From: Ulva prolifera
Lineage: Eukaryota; Chlorophyta; Ulvophyceae; Ulvales; Ulvaceae
DNA: 64,000 bases
Assembly (NCBI GenBank): GCA_023078555.1
Contig: CM041203.1
Coordinates: 143,481-207,480 of the forward strand
Direction: 5' to 3'
The position numbers were made by a program, and so were the translations under genes. Shown here one piece after another: positions 1-12,025 of the stretch (position 1 is the first letter of the stretch; each line of letters opens with the position of its first letter). The notes beneath the pieces are model-generated. The model saw only the letters and a program-made list of their open reading frames with translations. It did not search any database and was not told the DNA's origin.

Positions 1-218
1 CCGCTCAGACGAGCAGCTCCAGAGCGCACTGCTGCAGCTCCAGCAGCCAGCAGAGGCTGCAGTGGTCCTGCTGGTGGCAGCATCGACCGGTCTGGGAACG
101 TCTGCACGACAGGCCCACCTGCAGCCTCTGCCACCGCACGCCATGCTGGAAGCACAGTCATTGTGGCCACTGATCCGAGCAAGCAAACGACTGCTGCTGA
201 ATTAGTGTGTAAAACTTT

Positions 219-1469
219 TCAGTTGTAGAGCTGTGGCAAAGTGAAGAGCTCTCTATCAAACAGCAGTGAGTGTTTGAGGCAGCGGCGCGAAATGGCTGGC
301 CAAGGTTTTAGGGCATCACAATCACTTGGCCTTCGAGGCATGTGATCTATGTGTGATTGCACCGTGGACTTGAGGCATGGTGTATCTGGCGGGGTAGAGC
401 ATTGTACCTTTTCAAGGAGCATCATAATGTCCATCGACTCGGTGTACACACGGCCATCGAGCTCAATGACGGGTAGCAGGCCATTAGGAACCTTCTGCAG
501 GAAAGACTGTGGCTTGTCGCCGTAGGATCGCATGTTGATCTTTTCCATTGTGTATGGAATCTGCTTCTCCTCTAGCAGCCACCAGATCTGTATATGCAGA
601 CAAGAATCGTGGTCTCTAGATCCAGAGATCGGCTGTCTCTACAAGTCAACATCATGCGCTAGTGCAGCACCAGGTACCCAATATGTAAGTGGGATGCGCA
701 TAGTTGGTACAGGTATGACAGCCTCTGCAGGTATGTGACCACACGCTGGAGCCTGTAGATTGTGGCTTATTGCCGTGGAATGTGCGTAGGACCATGATGC
801 ACATGGGACGACGAAAACAGCTCACTACATGCTCCTCCTTCCCTCCTCCCTCCGCCTGCTTTAACATCAAACCCCACTGACGGACATTGATCGTCACAAC
901 GAATTGTGTTGCCCTGGGGAGACTTCCGGCATGTGGGCTCATGTTGCGTGTTGTACCACGCAACATGCACTGCAACAAGCGTATGCTGGTGGGCAGCACC
1001 ACACATGCAACCAAACAGGTGATACAATTGAGACCGCACCCGTTGGCAGTAGGGACACCATGCAGCATGGTCACGAAAGAAGTGAACCCTGATATCGTCA
1101 TCTGATTTCCCGAACAGTCGCTTGTGGATGTTCGGATTAGCGGGGCCATTCGCTGGATCTGTGACAGTCTGAATGCCTGCAGGATATACAATTGGAAAGA
1201 GGGTCTGCACATTGCCAAAGGTTGTGCGGGGAACTGGGAGCCTGTGTTCAGGGCGGCCTGGTTGCAAGTGCCCGACGTGCAGTTGTGCCAGGCACACAGT
1301 CAGCCAGCGGATGCAAAGCTGTGGCATGCACAGACCGCGTAGATTCCGAAAACAATCAGCGGACGTCGAATCGGGACACAACGGGCGTGTTTTATAGCTT
1401 CGGGAGTGAATGTTCACCTGCTGCTTCCTGAGCTTCTTCCACGCGTGCTTGTAACGCTGCCCAGTCCAT
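219..1469 (-). CDS. Glutathione S-transferase-like protein, thioredoxin-fold N-terminal domain (3' end unresolved)
   Basis: Three exons join in phase: 1417/1418-1469 (start ATG at 1469, reads MDWAALQARVEEAQEAA), 1040-1257, and 408-587. The joined protein carries the motif HAAWCPYCQR (redox CxxC) followed by IWWLLEEKQIPYTMEKINM, then VPNGLLPVIELDG with its cis-proline and TESMDIMMLLEK. This is the thioredoxin-fold domain of the plant/algal GST family that keeps a CPYC active site. Donors are GTGAAC, GTGCGG and GTACAA; the acceptor before IWW is ATACAG. A helical C-terminal GST domain should follow. A short open stretch in the same frame down to 219 (ending LFTLPQLYN) could be its start, but I could not place that splice, and the gene may run off the left edge. 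About 100 residues precede the domain. Likely a cytosolic or plastid glutathione-dependent oxidoreductase; the substrate is unknown. Confidence 0.8.
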
Positions 1470-2023
1470 TGTTTGGGTTGCGTGCGCAATGGATCTTGTG
1501 CGAGTGCGAGGAACACCAAGACCTAGTACACGGGGAAACCTGGTACTCGGCAAGCAAAGTCCCTGCCTCATGGTGCGGCTAGCCTGAATTTCAGCCTGCC
1601 TGAAGTGCCGAAATCTCTGTACAAGACCACAAGGTTTGAGAACTGTCAGCGAGTGCACTTGCGAACGGTACAGACGCAATAATATGTAGAAAGATTTCGC
1701 ATCGGCGGGCTCATAGAATCGTTCAGCCCAGATGACAGCGATTTTCCAGAGCTCTGTGACCCGCAGAGTCCCTTGGATACGTGCACACGCAGTTCCCCAC
1801 AACTCCTACACCAGTGCCACCAGATTCCACTTGAAGTCAACTGTATGATGCTACAGCTGTCGTGATGGAATCATGGTAAGTGCGGGCCTGCCACCCTTGC
1901 GACTGCCAGCTGAGGTGTTCAACCGTAGTCATGCATGGACACTGCTGCAGGTCACTCATGATCAACGAAACCGCTGGATCGGCGGGTCGGCGCTCCTTCT
2001 CGCCGAAGCGCCGCGATATGCTG

Positions 2024-2078
2024 CGATATATCTCTGAGATATATATCTCTATCTATGAGATATATATCTCTGAGATAC
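2024..2078. repeat. AT-rich palindromic repeat of ATATCTC/GAGATAT units
   Basis: The sequence alternates ATATCTC and GAGATAT arms several times within about 55 bases, so either strand can fold into short hairpins. It could be a small MITE-like relic or slipped-strand microsatellite; no terminal duplications were found. Confidence 0.6.
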
Positions 2079-2267
2079 ATTTGTGGGTGATTCCAGTTTG
2101 ACAACTTTCGGAGTCCGCTTGGACCAACCCTGACTGCTGCATGCCTGCGCATATCATAAGTATAATATTCAGCATCACTGTATCTATCTATGTATCGATT
2201 GTCCGGTGGCTGCGGTGTGTTGTGCTGGGTAGACGGCCTAGTTCTGGAGCTGCTGGCTGTTCATGTG

Positions 2268-2308
2268 GTGCTACCTGCCTCTCTGATTGGATCCTTGTAA
2301 CACACATG
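2268..2308 (+). repeat. Solitary LINE-type 3' end (copy A of the TTGTAACACACA family)
   Basis: The segment starts GTGCTACCTGCCTCTCTGA and ends CCTTGTAACACACATGCATG. The same arrangement, GCTACCTGCC then a C/T-rich stretch then TTGTAACACACA, closes the retroelement fragments near 57.1, 58.3, 58.8 and 60.0 kb. No reverse-transcriptase remnant precedes it, so it is either a very strongly 5'-truncated copy or a SINE that borrows this tail. Confidence 0.55.
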
Positions 2309-2543
2309 CATGCCCGCAGGCCTGTGACCATGCATGGGCTCCTGCCGAACATCAAACGAGTACCTGGGATGGCATTGTATGCCTTGTTAAATACGACTGT
2401 GGGTGGCGCTGTGATGAAAAACCGTGATATGCCCAAGCACCATGAAATTGCTACAGAAATCACAAGTGCAACCTGGTGGCCAAGGGCCAATGTGAAGGGG
2501 CGGCGAGTGGGACGCAGGAGCTGGGGGAAGCGGGGGCCTCTGT

Positions 2544-2575
2544 GGGGGAGGGGGGGGGGGGGAGGGGGGGGGGGG
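2544..2575 (+). repeat. Poly-G tract broken only by single A residues
   Basis: Runs of 5, 12 and 12 G are separated by single A residues and flanked by further G-rich sequence to about 2590. It can form a G-quadruplex on the + strand. No gene is associated with it directly. Confidence 0.85.
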
Positions 2576-4302
2576 TGAGGGGGTGGAGGGCCTTCATCCG
2601 CATCATGACAGCATGCCATAAGCCATTGTGACAGACATTATGTCTCTTCAGTGCATGTCTCTACAGCGTGATTGCGGCCATGTGCACAACACTCCTGACT
2701 CCACCCCCACGGGTGCTATTTTGTGCGGTCCCGGTCTGCGGACGCCTACAGGAGTGATTGGTTCGGGGGCGGTCACGCAGTGCAGCGCTGCTGGCTGTGC
2801 TTCCATCGGCTGATGTTGCACTGCTCGTTGATGACCTGGCTCAGGCTGCCAGATGACATGCGTGCTGGAGTTCTTCGCGCTGACCACTTCTGGGTGGCTG
2901 ATGGTTTATCGTTGGTCGGTACCGAACCTGGATGGCGGCTGGCTCACTGTGCGTTCCAGGATGCGCGTGCGCAGATGGCGTACACATTTGCAGCCTTGCA
3001 CTTTGTGCCATTCTTGCTCGACCCTGCTGTGGCTCTGCATACTGCTGACTTGGAACCGCCTAGAACGAGTAAACACCTTGCAGCCTGCTGGCCACGTGCT
3101 TGCGGGAGTTACCGTGGGTTGGTGCACCAAGGTGATGCTGCGGAGGATGTGGCCCCCGGCATGCGGCGAGCCCTCGCAGCCGCCCCACATGCACACGCGC
3201 CTGCTGTGGGTGCTCTGCCCAATGCACGGCCGTCCACAGGGCGCCGTGACGGCTACTTATCCATCGGGTGAGTTGTTTGTGATGTGCCCCGCCTCCTGAT
3301 GTGCTGATGCCAATACCTGCCTGGGTGAGGTGTGATGCAAGAGTTGTTATCAAACGTTTGGTTCGCAGCTCCATACAAGCGGCAACACCTGGCGAACGTA
3401 CACCAAGACAAGGCGTTGTGCAGTAGCAAGCAGAAGGCGACAGTCATAATCATCGCCATTCCATAGTCGAAGCGCCCGCGCCAGCAGCGGTGTCCGCATG
3501 TGTACAAGGGTGCTGCCGAGCGTGGGACATCCCCTATTGAGGACTCGAACCGTGAGGCGAAACAAACGACATTCACAGCTAGATGACAGCTCGCGCGCTG
3601 AACGGTGCGGAAGCCATGGTGACGGAACGATTCTCTTAAGAATCACACGGCCATGTCACGTCCCCATAAGTGACCAGTTGCGTGCTGTTACAAGTCGAGT
3701 GCTGACTCGCTGCCATATCAAACGAAGGCAGAGCAGTCAGTCAAGTAACATGTTGCAAAGTGCTGTGTGACTTACCGGATCGCGCGTTGCCTTCTATCAC
3801 CTGTGACCGTATGATTGAACGCTCTGCTGCCTGTCTGCCGCATCACCGAACGCGGAGCAGGATGGACATATATTCATTCGCTTCCTCAGTCGAAACGCAG
3901 GTCACCTCACCGTTATATTTGGCCACTGCGGAAATGTAGGATTTGCGAATGTGCGATTTGAGCCGTACCGAGGCCAGCGATGCCGTCGAGGACAGAGCGC
4001 GACATGCATGAAAGATTGCTACGCCGAATGATGTTGGCGACTTCGACCTGCCACTCAAACACAGCCCGCAAAGATACTGGATAATAGGTTCTGTTTAGAC
4101 AGGCCTTCGGATCCGACATTTGCGTCCGTGGTGCCCAGACCTGGAGCTTGGGTGTCTGCTGACCATTAGCGCAAGCCGGAAATCGTTCGTCGTAGAACAT
4201 ATGCTTGAATAAGTTATGGCATCACAGGCAGCAGGCCTCAACGCTCTGGGCTCTAGCCCTCGATGGTGCGTGTGTAGTTGTGTGCCGCATTGATAGACCG
4301 TA

Positions 4303-7300
4303 ATGATGAATTCGACCGCTGACGGCCATCCAACATCCAGGAATCTTCTGAGTGATCGAATCGAGCGCAGCTTGGAAGATGTCCTGAGCGATGTGCCGTC
4401 GCTGGTGCCGCCCAGGGCGCAAACAGCACCTCCACCTCAGGTAAGGCTGTTCATCACGTATCAGCCAAAGCGGTGGCACAATGGTGCTTCGAATCACACA
4501 TCAGTGGTTGTAGTGGCGTTGCCCTGAATGCAGTTGTCGTTAACGGCCCGTAATTGCTGCCATCGCTCTGTTAGTCATTCAGCGTGTTGGATTGCACTGG
4601 CGCTGTAGCCTTTCCGAGTTTCCGAAGCATTGTAGGGGGCGCTGCTGGAAGATCTTTTCGATGCTGGCAATGACGTGAGACTTGATCTCGCATATCCAGA
4701 GTTCTACAGGGACCAAGGCGCACACGCCCAGCTTCCGTCCCCGCTTGACACAACGACGCTCTTCAGCAACATTGCGCGTCAGCTGCTTGATGAAAAAGCA
4801 AGAGGCTTGTCTCGACAAGATATGAATGCGGGTCAGAACGTGCAGCAGCTGTTCCATGCCCTGCAAGGTATGTCGTCGCGTATGTCGCACCGCCGAGGTC
4901 TTTCAAGTTGCGATGCACAAACAGTTTTGTTACGTGCAGGTCTGCAGGAAGCGCGCTCGAAGGCACAGACTCCTGTGGCCCCTCACGATGTACAAAATTC
5001 TCTTGCAGACGGTGATTTCCCCTAATTGATCTGGAAATGAGAGTGGATGCTCCCACTGCTGCCTATACTCCCAAGCTATTTACCACGTCAAAGTAGGCAT
5101 CTAATCTGTAAAGTAGGTCGCTGAATATGTACCGTGTTCAGGGCTTGCGCAGATGCGCCTCGCTAATCTGGAGGCTGCTGCATCACTCTCACGCAATGGT
5201 ACCCCTCAGCCCAGCATTGCGCAGCAATACGCTGCGTCACCAGGGCCGTACCGCTCACAACTCTCTCCTGCACCCCATTCTGGCAGACAGTCTCCGATGC
5301 CACAGGGCGATCCACGGTATTACGCGCAAGACGCCCCAGATGTGCATGCCGCTGCTCCTCCTCCTCGCGGCGCGTACCTCCAGAACTCCCAGGGTCCCGC
5401 CCCGCCGTACCCCTCATCTTTTCCCCCATCAAACTCCATCGCCGATCCAAATCCTCGGCTCCGACCTGAACTTCATGGGGGCCCAACACTGCCAACGCAT
5501 CCCAACGTCCCCAACCAGCTGGGTTTTCCTGGCGCAGGTCCGCGCCCTGCGCACCCAGGGGCACCCCAGGTTCCCGCACATGGCCCACCCCCGTCCTCAA
5601 ACTTTCAGAGCACCTTTAACGCCGCATACTACGCTGCGTGCCTTGCACAGCAAGGCTCGGGTGGGCCTGCGCAGGCGCCCCCAGGCCCACCTGTGGTGAT
5701 GGACCCGGCCGGCCACATCCTCCCCATGCATGACATGCCATATGGTATGCACCCTGAAGAGATCAACTTGCCCCCTGCGGTGATTCCACCACACCAGCAG
5801 CACGGCTTATCGATGCCTCCCGTGCGTGCTGCAGCGCCTTCAGCGCTGCACAGGCCCTATATGGAGCCTCGCTCCCAGAGTGCCATGGCTGGACGCAGTC
5901 CCGGCCGGGGCCCTTATCCAGGTATGGGTGCCGGCCCCAACATGCCAGCCCCTCACATGGAAGAACATGGGCCCCCCGGCGCCCCTCCCGGCGGCCGTGG
6001 TGGTGGCCGTGGCGGTGGACCGGGTGTCCCACGGGACCGCGGCAAGCCGACACGCCGTGAACCGAGCCGCCGGGAGAGGCAAGCGTTTGATACAGGGGCC
6101 CAGATGGACCTCTCTCTTCCTGAACTGGCAGGCCGGGTGCAGCTTCACTTGCACATATCTCTTGCTGCAGTGGTGTAAGCTCATGCTGTTGCCGAGTCCT
6201 TGCTCACCTGTGCAGTATGCAGTAGGGCGCTTCTTGCAGCAGCCCTCTCACATCACGATGCGAAGCCTCGAGGACCATGTCCCCTGTCATGGCACTCTGC
6301 TCACGCGGGTCTCCCCAGAATCATGCGCGCATGCTTGGCGTTTGTGGACATGTCCGCCTGACGCATGCTCCCTGGCCCGCTGCAGATACTCGAGATGGCG
6401 AAGGAGCAGCACGGCTGCCGCTACTTGCAGCGCCTGCTGGGAGGCGCATCGCCGCCGGAGGTTCAGGTGCTGCTGGATGAGGTGCTGCCGCACATCGGCG
6501 GCCTCATGGTCGACCCGTTTGGCAACTACCTGGTACAGAAGGTCCTTGATGTGTGCACTCCGCCTCAGCGCCTCGCCGTGTTGGAGCGCGCCTGCGCTGC
6601 GCCCGGCGGTCTCCCGGAGATCACGCGTAATACGCACGGCACCCGCGCCGCGCAGAAGCTTGTGGAGGCGGTGCGCCGTTGACCCCGGGCTGCCCGTCTC
6701 GCACTGACCGTTGTTGGGCCTGCAACTAGCAATCCATGTTCTGCATTGCGATGCGAGTCGGCGATTTAGGATGGCCCCTGTACAGCGCTGTTCAGCTCCA
6801 AGGCAACCTCACCCGCTGGCTACGCTCTTGAGCGAGGTCCCATATGCACCCTGGACTCAGCCTCCCATCCTCCGTTCCGGCTGCCTTCCGGCTGAAGCAA
6901 TCATCGCGCAGTGACGAGGCAGGGATTTTGCCAGGTGTTACAATTGTGAGGCTGTGGTTTGCATGTGCAGATCGAGACGCCCGAGGAAGCAGCGATGTTT
7001 ATCGCACAGCTGCGCCCGCAGTGCCTGCGGCTGATCCTTGATGGCAACAGCAATCACGTCGTGCAGCGCTGCCTGCAAAAGTTTGATGCAGAGCACACGG
7101 TGGACATCATGGACACGGTGGCGGCACACTGCCACGATGTTGCGCGCCACCGCCACGGCTGCTGTGTGCTGCAGCGCTGCATGGACTACGCGGCGCCGGA
7201 GCGCAAGCGTGACCTCGTGCTGCGCGTGTCCAAGCACGGCCTGGACCTCAGCCAGAACGCTTTTGGCAACTATGTTGTCCAGGTGTGCCGTCCGACTATG

Positions 7301-7851
7301 CTGCGCTGCGGGAGTAGTGTTTCCCTGCGATGACATCGACGGAGCCAGACTTGATCCGTGGGCTGGACGTCAGTGTATGGCGCTAGTGCAGGCGTGGGGC
7401 ACGCCTGCCCGCACTGTGCATGCTGCAGTGAAGGTAGCGTGCTGTGCACGCCACAGAAAATGGATGGTAACGGGGTGATCGGTTGGTGCAGTACATTCTT
7501 GACACCGGCATGGTCGACGCGTGCGAGAGCATTCTGCAGCAGCTGCAGGGGCGCTTTGCGTTCCTCAGCTGCCAGAAGTTTGCGTCCAACGTTGTGGAGA
7601 AGGCACTCAAGCTGACGACGGTGGGCATGGAGCACTGGCGCGCAACCATCGTGCAGGAGCTCATTGACGCACCTGACCACGCGGAGCTGCTGAAAGACCA
7701 GTTTGGCAACTATGTGCTGCAGAGTGCGCTACGAGTCACGAGCGGTGACCTCCACGGCCGCCTGGTGCAGGCTATCAAGCCGCACATGGCGTGCCTCAAG
7801 TCACTGCAGCATGGCAAGCGCATTCTGCAGCAGCTGCAGGGTGCGGTCTGA
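4303..7851 (+). CDS. PUM: Pumilio-family RNA-binding protein, eight PUF repeats
   Basis: Seven exons close in phase: 4303-4440, 4636-4867, 4940-4989, 5153-6136, 6386-6670, 6971-7282 and 7492-7851, giving about 786 residues. The first 468 residues are disordered, rich in Pro, Gly and Ser, with an RG-rich patch (GGRGGGRGGG) before the domain. The C-terminus is a full Pumilio homology domain: R1 EQHGCRYLQ, R2 DPFGNYLVQ, R3 NTHGTRAAQ, R4 DGNSNHVVQ, R5 HRHGCCVLQ, R6 NAFGNYVVQ, R7 QKFASNVVE, R8 DQFGNYVLQ. Proteins of this family bind UGUA-containing 3' UTRs in the cytoplasm and recruit deadenylases. The exon at 4940-4989 uses a weak GTACAA donor and is the least certain. A stretch at 6216 reading YAVGRFLQQ falls in an intron and was left out, because exon 4 joins directly to repeat 1. 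Start: first ATG of the doublet at 4303. Confidence 0.93.
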
Positions 7852-9270
7852 GCTGCTGCGCACCGCGCACCCCGATGGCCAGGGTGCTTGTGTGTGCGTG
7901 AGGGGGAGGGGTGGTGCCTGCTGACAAGCTCGGCGTCTGGCCTGGCAGCCTGCTTGCACGCGGCGCGCTGTGCGTAGCATGCAGCATGTGCACACCGCGG
8001 TGAAGCTGGGCTCGAAGGTGCGGATGGCTGGGGCGCCCTTGTCCGTGGGGTGCTCTTGATTCTAGTTGTGTTGAGCAGATGCGGCCATTTCGCCGGAGTG
8101 TACAAGTTGGTGCATGTTGTCTACAATGATTAGGTGGGGACGTGGGAATGTTTATAGCTGGTGTATATTTGCATGTTTGTGGAGGCTTCTGGCTAGTGCA
8201 GTAGTTTCCGAGAGTGCAGCGCTTCAAGATTTTCTTTCACGGGGTGCAGCTAAGGTTGCGAGTCGATGAGGGAGTAGCCACCACAATTGGTTCGAGTGGC
8301 TGTTGGGGCGGGCGAGCTGCAGAATGCAAATTGGCTTACCATTTGCCGTGTACATGGCAGACATGACATCGCTGCGCGACAATAGTTGGCTGTGACGGGA
8401 TTTTTGCGGATGTGGTGCCGTTCTATGCACCTGGTTTCGAGCAGGGGCATGCGAGATAGCATATGGCATCTTGTGTGCATCAGCACACCTATGCCGCCTG
8501 TGAACAAGCATTAGGCATCCAAGTTTCAGTTTAGGCGGCAGCACATTGGCATCTGTACATTGTTGTTAAATACCGCATGCAGTGTAGCGATGTACTTCAA
8601 GTGTGCGATACGATCTGCTGTAACAAAGAATACGTGTACCGAGGATGTACCTTAATGCTTCGCCACTCATGCCCCACGAATTGTTGCATTGCTGAAGGAG
8701 GGTAGTTAATTGCATGGCAATGCTGGTAATATGTGCAGGTTGCATATTGCGTTCCTCCACCACAAACGAAGGCCACAATTCATGATCATGTCTGGCTGTC
8801 CAGTGAATGCACTTCGCCCGGCTCAAAAATCATGCGATCATGCAAAACATCGTGGGCCATCAATGGCAACTTGCATGTCTGCTGACACACTGTCAGCGGC
8901 AATTGGATTATGTTCAGGTACTGTCAAGATCGTGGTAATCCATAGCGTGCCGAACACAGCAAACCGCATGGTTCTCACAATGAATCTATACTGGTAGCCG
9001 AGTCTGCTGGCGTACGATTGATCATACAGGACCTAACAAGACTTACAATTGGAGGCAGCCCGCCAGAACCTTGCCTAGCCTCCTTAGCATTGCGGTTTAC
9101 ATGTCCCATCAGAGCCACGGCATGTACAAACAAGTGCAAAGACTGTGATTCTGCGAACTCACAGCCATCGCACAGCTGCCGCAGCACACATGGACAGAGC
9201 CCATCTCTGCCACACTGGTCACTGCAAATCGGCCGCGCCTGCACGCTGCATGCCCCCTGTGCTAAAACCC
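7852..9270. other. Convergent intergenic region between PUM and citrate synthase
   Basis: About 1.4 kb between two stop codons. It should hold both 3' UTRs. I see no conserved protein and no RNA gene. One UGUAUAUU sequence near 8162 lies in the presumed PUM 3' UTR and differs by one base from a Pumilio site. Confidence 0.5.
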
Positions 9271-12025
9271 TCAAATCCACTCCACCCCAGCAGCCTTACG
9301 CTTGTGCTCGTTCGTTCGTGACAGCCCCGACGGGCCCGTCACAGCCGGCCGCGCCTCATCTGCGGGGAAGTCCCGCAGCCAGACGCCCTTGTAGTCCTGC
9401 TGTGGCCGCGCGATGCGGGCGTCGGGGTCGCGGAGGCTCTCCCGCCAGTGTGACAGGTAGCCTGCGACCCGGGGCACCGCAAAGAGGACGGTGAAGAAAG
9501 AGGCATCGAAGCCCATGGCGCGGTACACCAGGCCTGAGAAGAAGTCGACGTTGGGGTAGAGCTTGCGCGATACGAAGTAGTCATCAGCACGGGCAGCCTC
9601 AAGCAGCTTTACTGCAAGATCGATCAGAGGGTCCTTGCCGGTCACGGCAAACACCTGCACGTCATCTATACATTCACGGCCCCCAGAAACGCAATGTTAA
9701 TCTGACTTGGTTCTGTCTGCGAGTCAACATAGAGAGGGATCTCTACCGCCGCATAGGCACCATGAGTAAGCGCTGCCGCCAAAGGCTGGACAGCCAGCAT
9801 CAAGCCCAACACTCAGGCACAACAACTGTCTGTGAGCTGCCAGAGTGTAGCTGGTGGTGACAGACAGGGCAACAGTTGACTCAATGTCATGCAGAGCTGG
9901 GGCTGGGGGCGTACGTCGGTGGCAAGCTGCTGGATGAGCTTGGCACGGGGGTCAAAGTTCTTGTACACGCGGTGGCCGAATCCAAAGAGCTTCTCCTTCT
10001 TGTCCTTGACAGCCTCGAGGAACGCCGGGATGTTGGCTGGCGACTTCAGGCGGAGCAGCATCTTGATGACCGCCTCATTTGCTCCGCCGTGCAGCGGGCC
10101 GTACAGCGCGCCAATGCCCCCTGCAGCCACCAGCAGCAGTCGGCATTCACGCTCTGCCACTCTAGTACTAGCCGCTCAACCCCCAGAAGCTAGCGCACGC
10201 TGCTAATACGTAAGATCGCCGCACACGTCTGCATGGTGCAGCAGAGGCTGATGGGGTGGACCTTTTGCTGCATGCATGGGATACATGCATGCGAGGGCTC
10301 TATATGAAAGCAAGGGCGCACCTGCGACAGCGGTGTAGACGTCGACACCGGAGGAGGCAAGGTGACGCACGGCGGCCGTCGAACAGTTCATTTCGTGCTC
10401 AGCGTGCAGGGTGAAGAGCACGTCAAGGGCGCGCGAGAGGACGGGGTGGGGGCGGTATCCGGGGTTGCCCATCGAGTCCAGCATGTACAGAAAATTCTCT
10501 GCATATTCCAGCCGCTCGCTCGGTGGCGACGGCCGACGACCGAGCCGCCTGCATCAGTGAGGATGTACGCGGCAACACCAACAAGGCGGGTCAAGCAAAG
10601 ATAGTGAGAGCAAGGACTGCGTGCGAGTGGTGCCGACAGGTGACCAGTGATCTATCTAAGGACCTAGGATACGCCAAGGCAACCGCTTGCAGGATGGACG
10701 ATAATGCAGCTCCGCAAGTGAGCGTCTATGGGGAGTCAGCCAGGTTGTGTTGCACAGTACCTGATGGTGTGAAGGCGACCATCGTGGACCAAATGCAAAG
10801 TTCTCTAGAGGAAGTGAGGGCAGACCTGTAGTATGCAAAGGCTGCAATTGTTGAGATCGCGCCCAGAAGCCGTGAAATCTGAGCATCTTGTATGTTCTGG
10901 CTGTTGTAAATGCTTTGGCCTGCAATTGCAGGGTTCTGCTCTGGATGCAGTGATCCCAACGCAACGACACCAGTCATCACCACTGACATGGGATGAGCGG
11001 AGGTCGGGAGGGCTTCCATGGCATTCACAATCGCTTCGGGCAGCCTGGCCTCCCGCATGATTGATGCATGCCATGCCTGTGCTTGGGTCTTGCTTGGAAG
11101 CTCACCATAGAGCAGGCAGTGAGAGACATCCAGAAAGTTCGACTTTAGCGCAATCTGCATGCCGGTACATCGTGAATGATTCACGCCAGTGCCTGAGGAC
11201 TGGTGCAAGTTGATGATTCCATCGAAAGAGCAACACGAAGCACGCTGGATGCGATATGGCCTCACACAATGCGTTGTTTGCATTCTGATGTGGCATTCAA
11301 ATGAAACGTAGCTTTCCGGAATCCGATACACCATCAACAGCCAAAGCTCTGGTGTCCGTGCAGTATTTGAGCCTGTTGAGCTAATGATGCGACGTTTGGA
11401 ACAGATGCAGCACAGCAAAGCTACCAGTGCGCGAGGTAAGTTTTGGGAGAGACCGACGCAGTGGATCGCACTTGCTCGATGGGGTAGCCTCGATACCGAA
11501 GGATTCCCTTTGCACCATCGATAAAGCAGATTTTTGACACCACAGCAGCGGTGTTGATGTATCCAGGATCATACACCCGAAGGCCCACTCCATCACCTCC
11601 TGCTTTGATCTTTCCCAAGTCAGTGCCTCGTATTGTTCCTCCTTCGCTTACCAGGATCTGAATGCAGAAATGACGTGGAATGAGATGTTGCAAATTACAG
11701 AGGTGGGGCTTTTGTGGAAAGACCACACCTCATATTCTTTCCCTGTTCTTGCATCAGTGACATGAATACTACCAGACCCGCCGCCAGGGGCTGGACGGTT
11801 AGCATCAGCTCGACAGTCGTGCCGCACTAGCGCGGCCTGCACGTACACAGCAAGCGGTCAGGTGTGTTGCCAACCTTCCGTCTCGCCAGACACTGAAGAC
11901 TAAAATGATAATATAGAGCTGATAGATGTATTGCCTCTGTTGTTGAGTAGCGTGCGTACATTGTGCACCGGCGATTCCTGTGCGAGCTGATCCGCCAACA
12001 AGGACACGCGAGAGCCCGGAGACAT
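9271..12025 (-). CDS. CSY: Citrate synthase, peroxisomal type with N-terminal PTS2
   Basis: Seven exons close in phase: 11969-12025, 11729-11836, 11472-11657, 10826-11154, 10322-10548, 9915-10120 and 9271-9654, giving about 498 residues. It condenses acetyl-CoA and oxaloacetate to citrate. Family landmarks are [34 protein letters not shown], the catalytic histidine loop [26 protein letters not shown] and the late aspartate motif [13 protein letters not shown]. The start at 12025 reads [19 protein letters not shown], containing RVSLLADQL, which fits the PTS2 pattern R-V-x5-Q-L. Plant glyoxysomal citrate synthases are imported by PTS2 in the same way, so a role in the glyoxylate cycle or export of peroxisomal acetyl units is likely. 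An upstream reading in another frame has an in-frame stop and no ATG. The C-terminus (AAGVEWI) has no PTS1. Confidence 0.95.

Larger units (their letters stand above)
1470..4302. other. Repeat-rich spacer without a confident gene
   Basis: Between the GST start and the Pumilio start I see no recognisable protein. Open frames at 2723-3271 and 2853-3299 (+) are rich in Cys, Trp and His and overlap each other out of frame, which looks like GC-driven open sequence rather than coding. A minus-strand frame at 3913-4200 is equally unsupported. The region holds an AT-rich palindromic block, a LINE-type 3' end and a G tract (listed separately). Its right part presumably contains the Pumilio promoter and 5' UTR. 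Confidence 0.5.

Noticed and set aside
2723-3299. Two long overlapping plus-strand open frames
   Set aside because: They lie in different frames over the same bases, have Cys/Trp/His-rich translations and show no motif; open by base composition rather than selection.
3680-3700. Minus-strand CTTGTAACAGCACG as a further LINE 3' end
   Set aside because: Only the TTGTAACA box matches; the upstream GCTACCTGCC part of the family consensus is absent. A similar weak hit near 24.69 kb was dropped for the same reason.
6216-6250. YAVGRFLQQ as part of Pumilio repeat 1
   Set aside because: It resembles GSRFIQQ of repeat 1, but exon 4 (ending ELAGR) joins in phase directly to ILEMAKEQHGCRYLQ, which supplies a complete repeat 1. 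The stretch lies in the intron between them.
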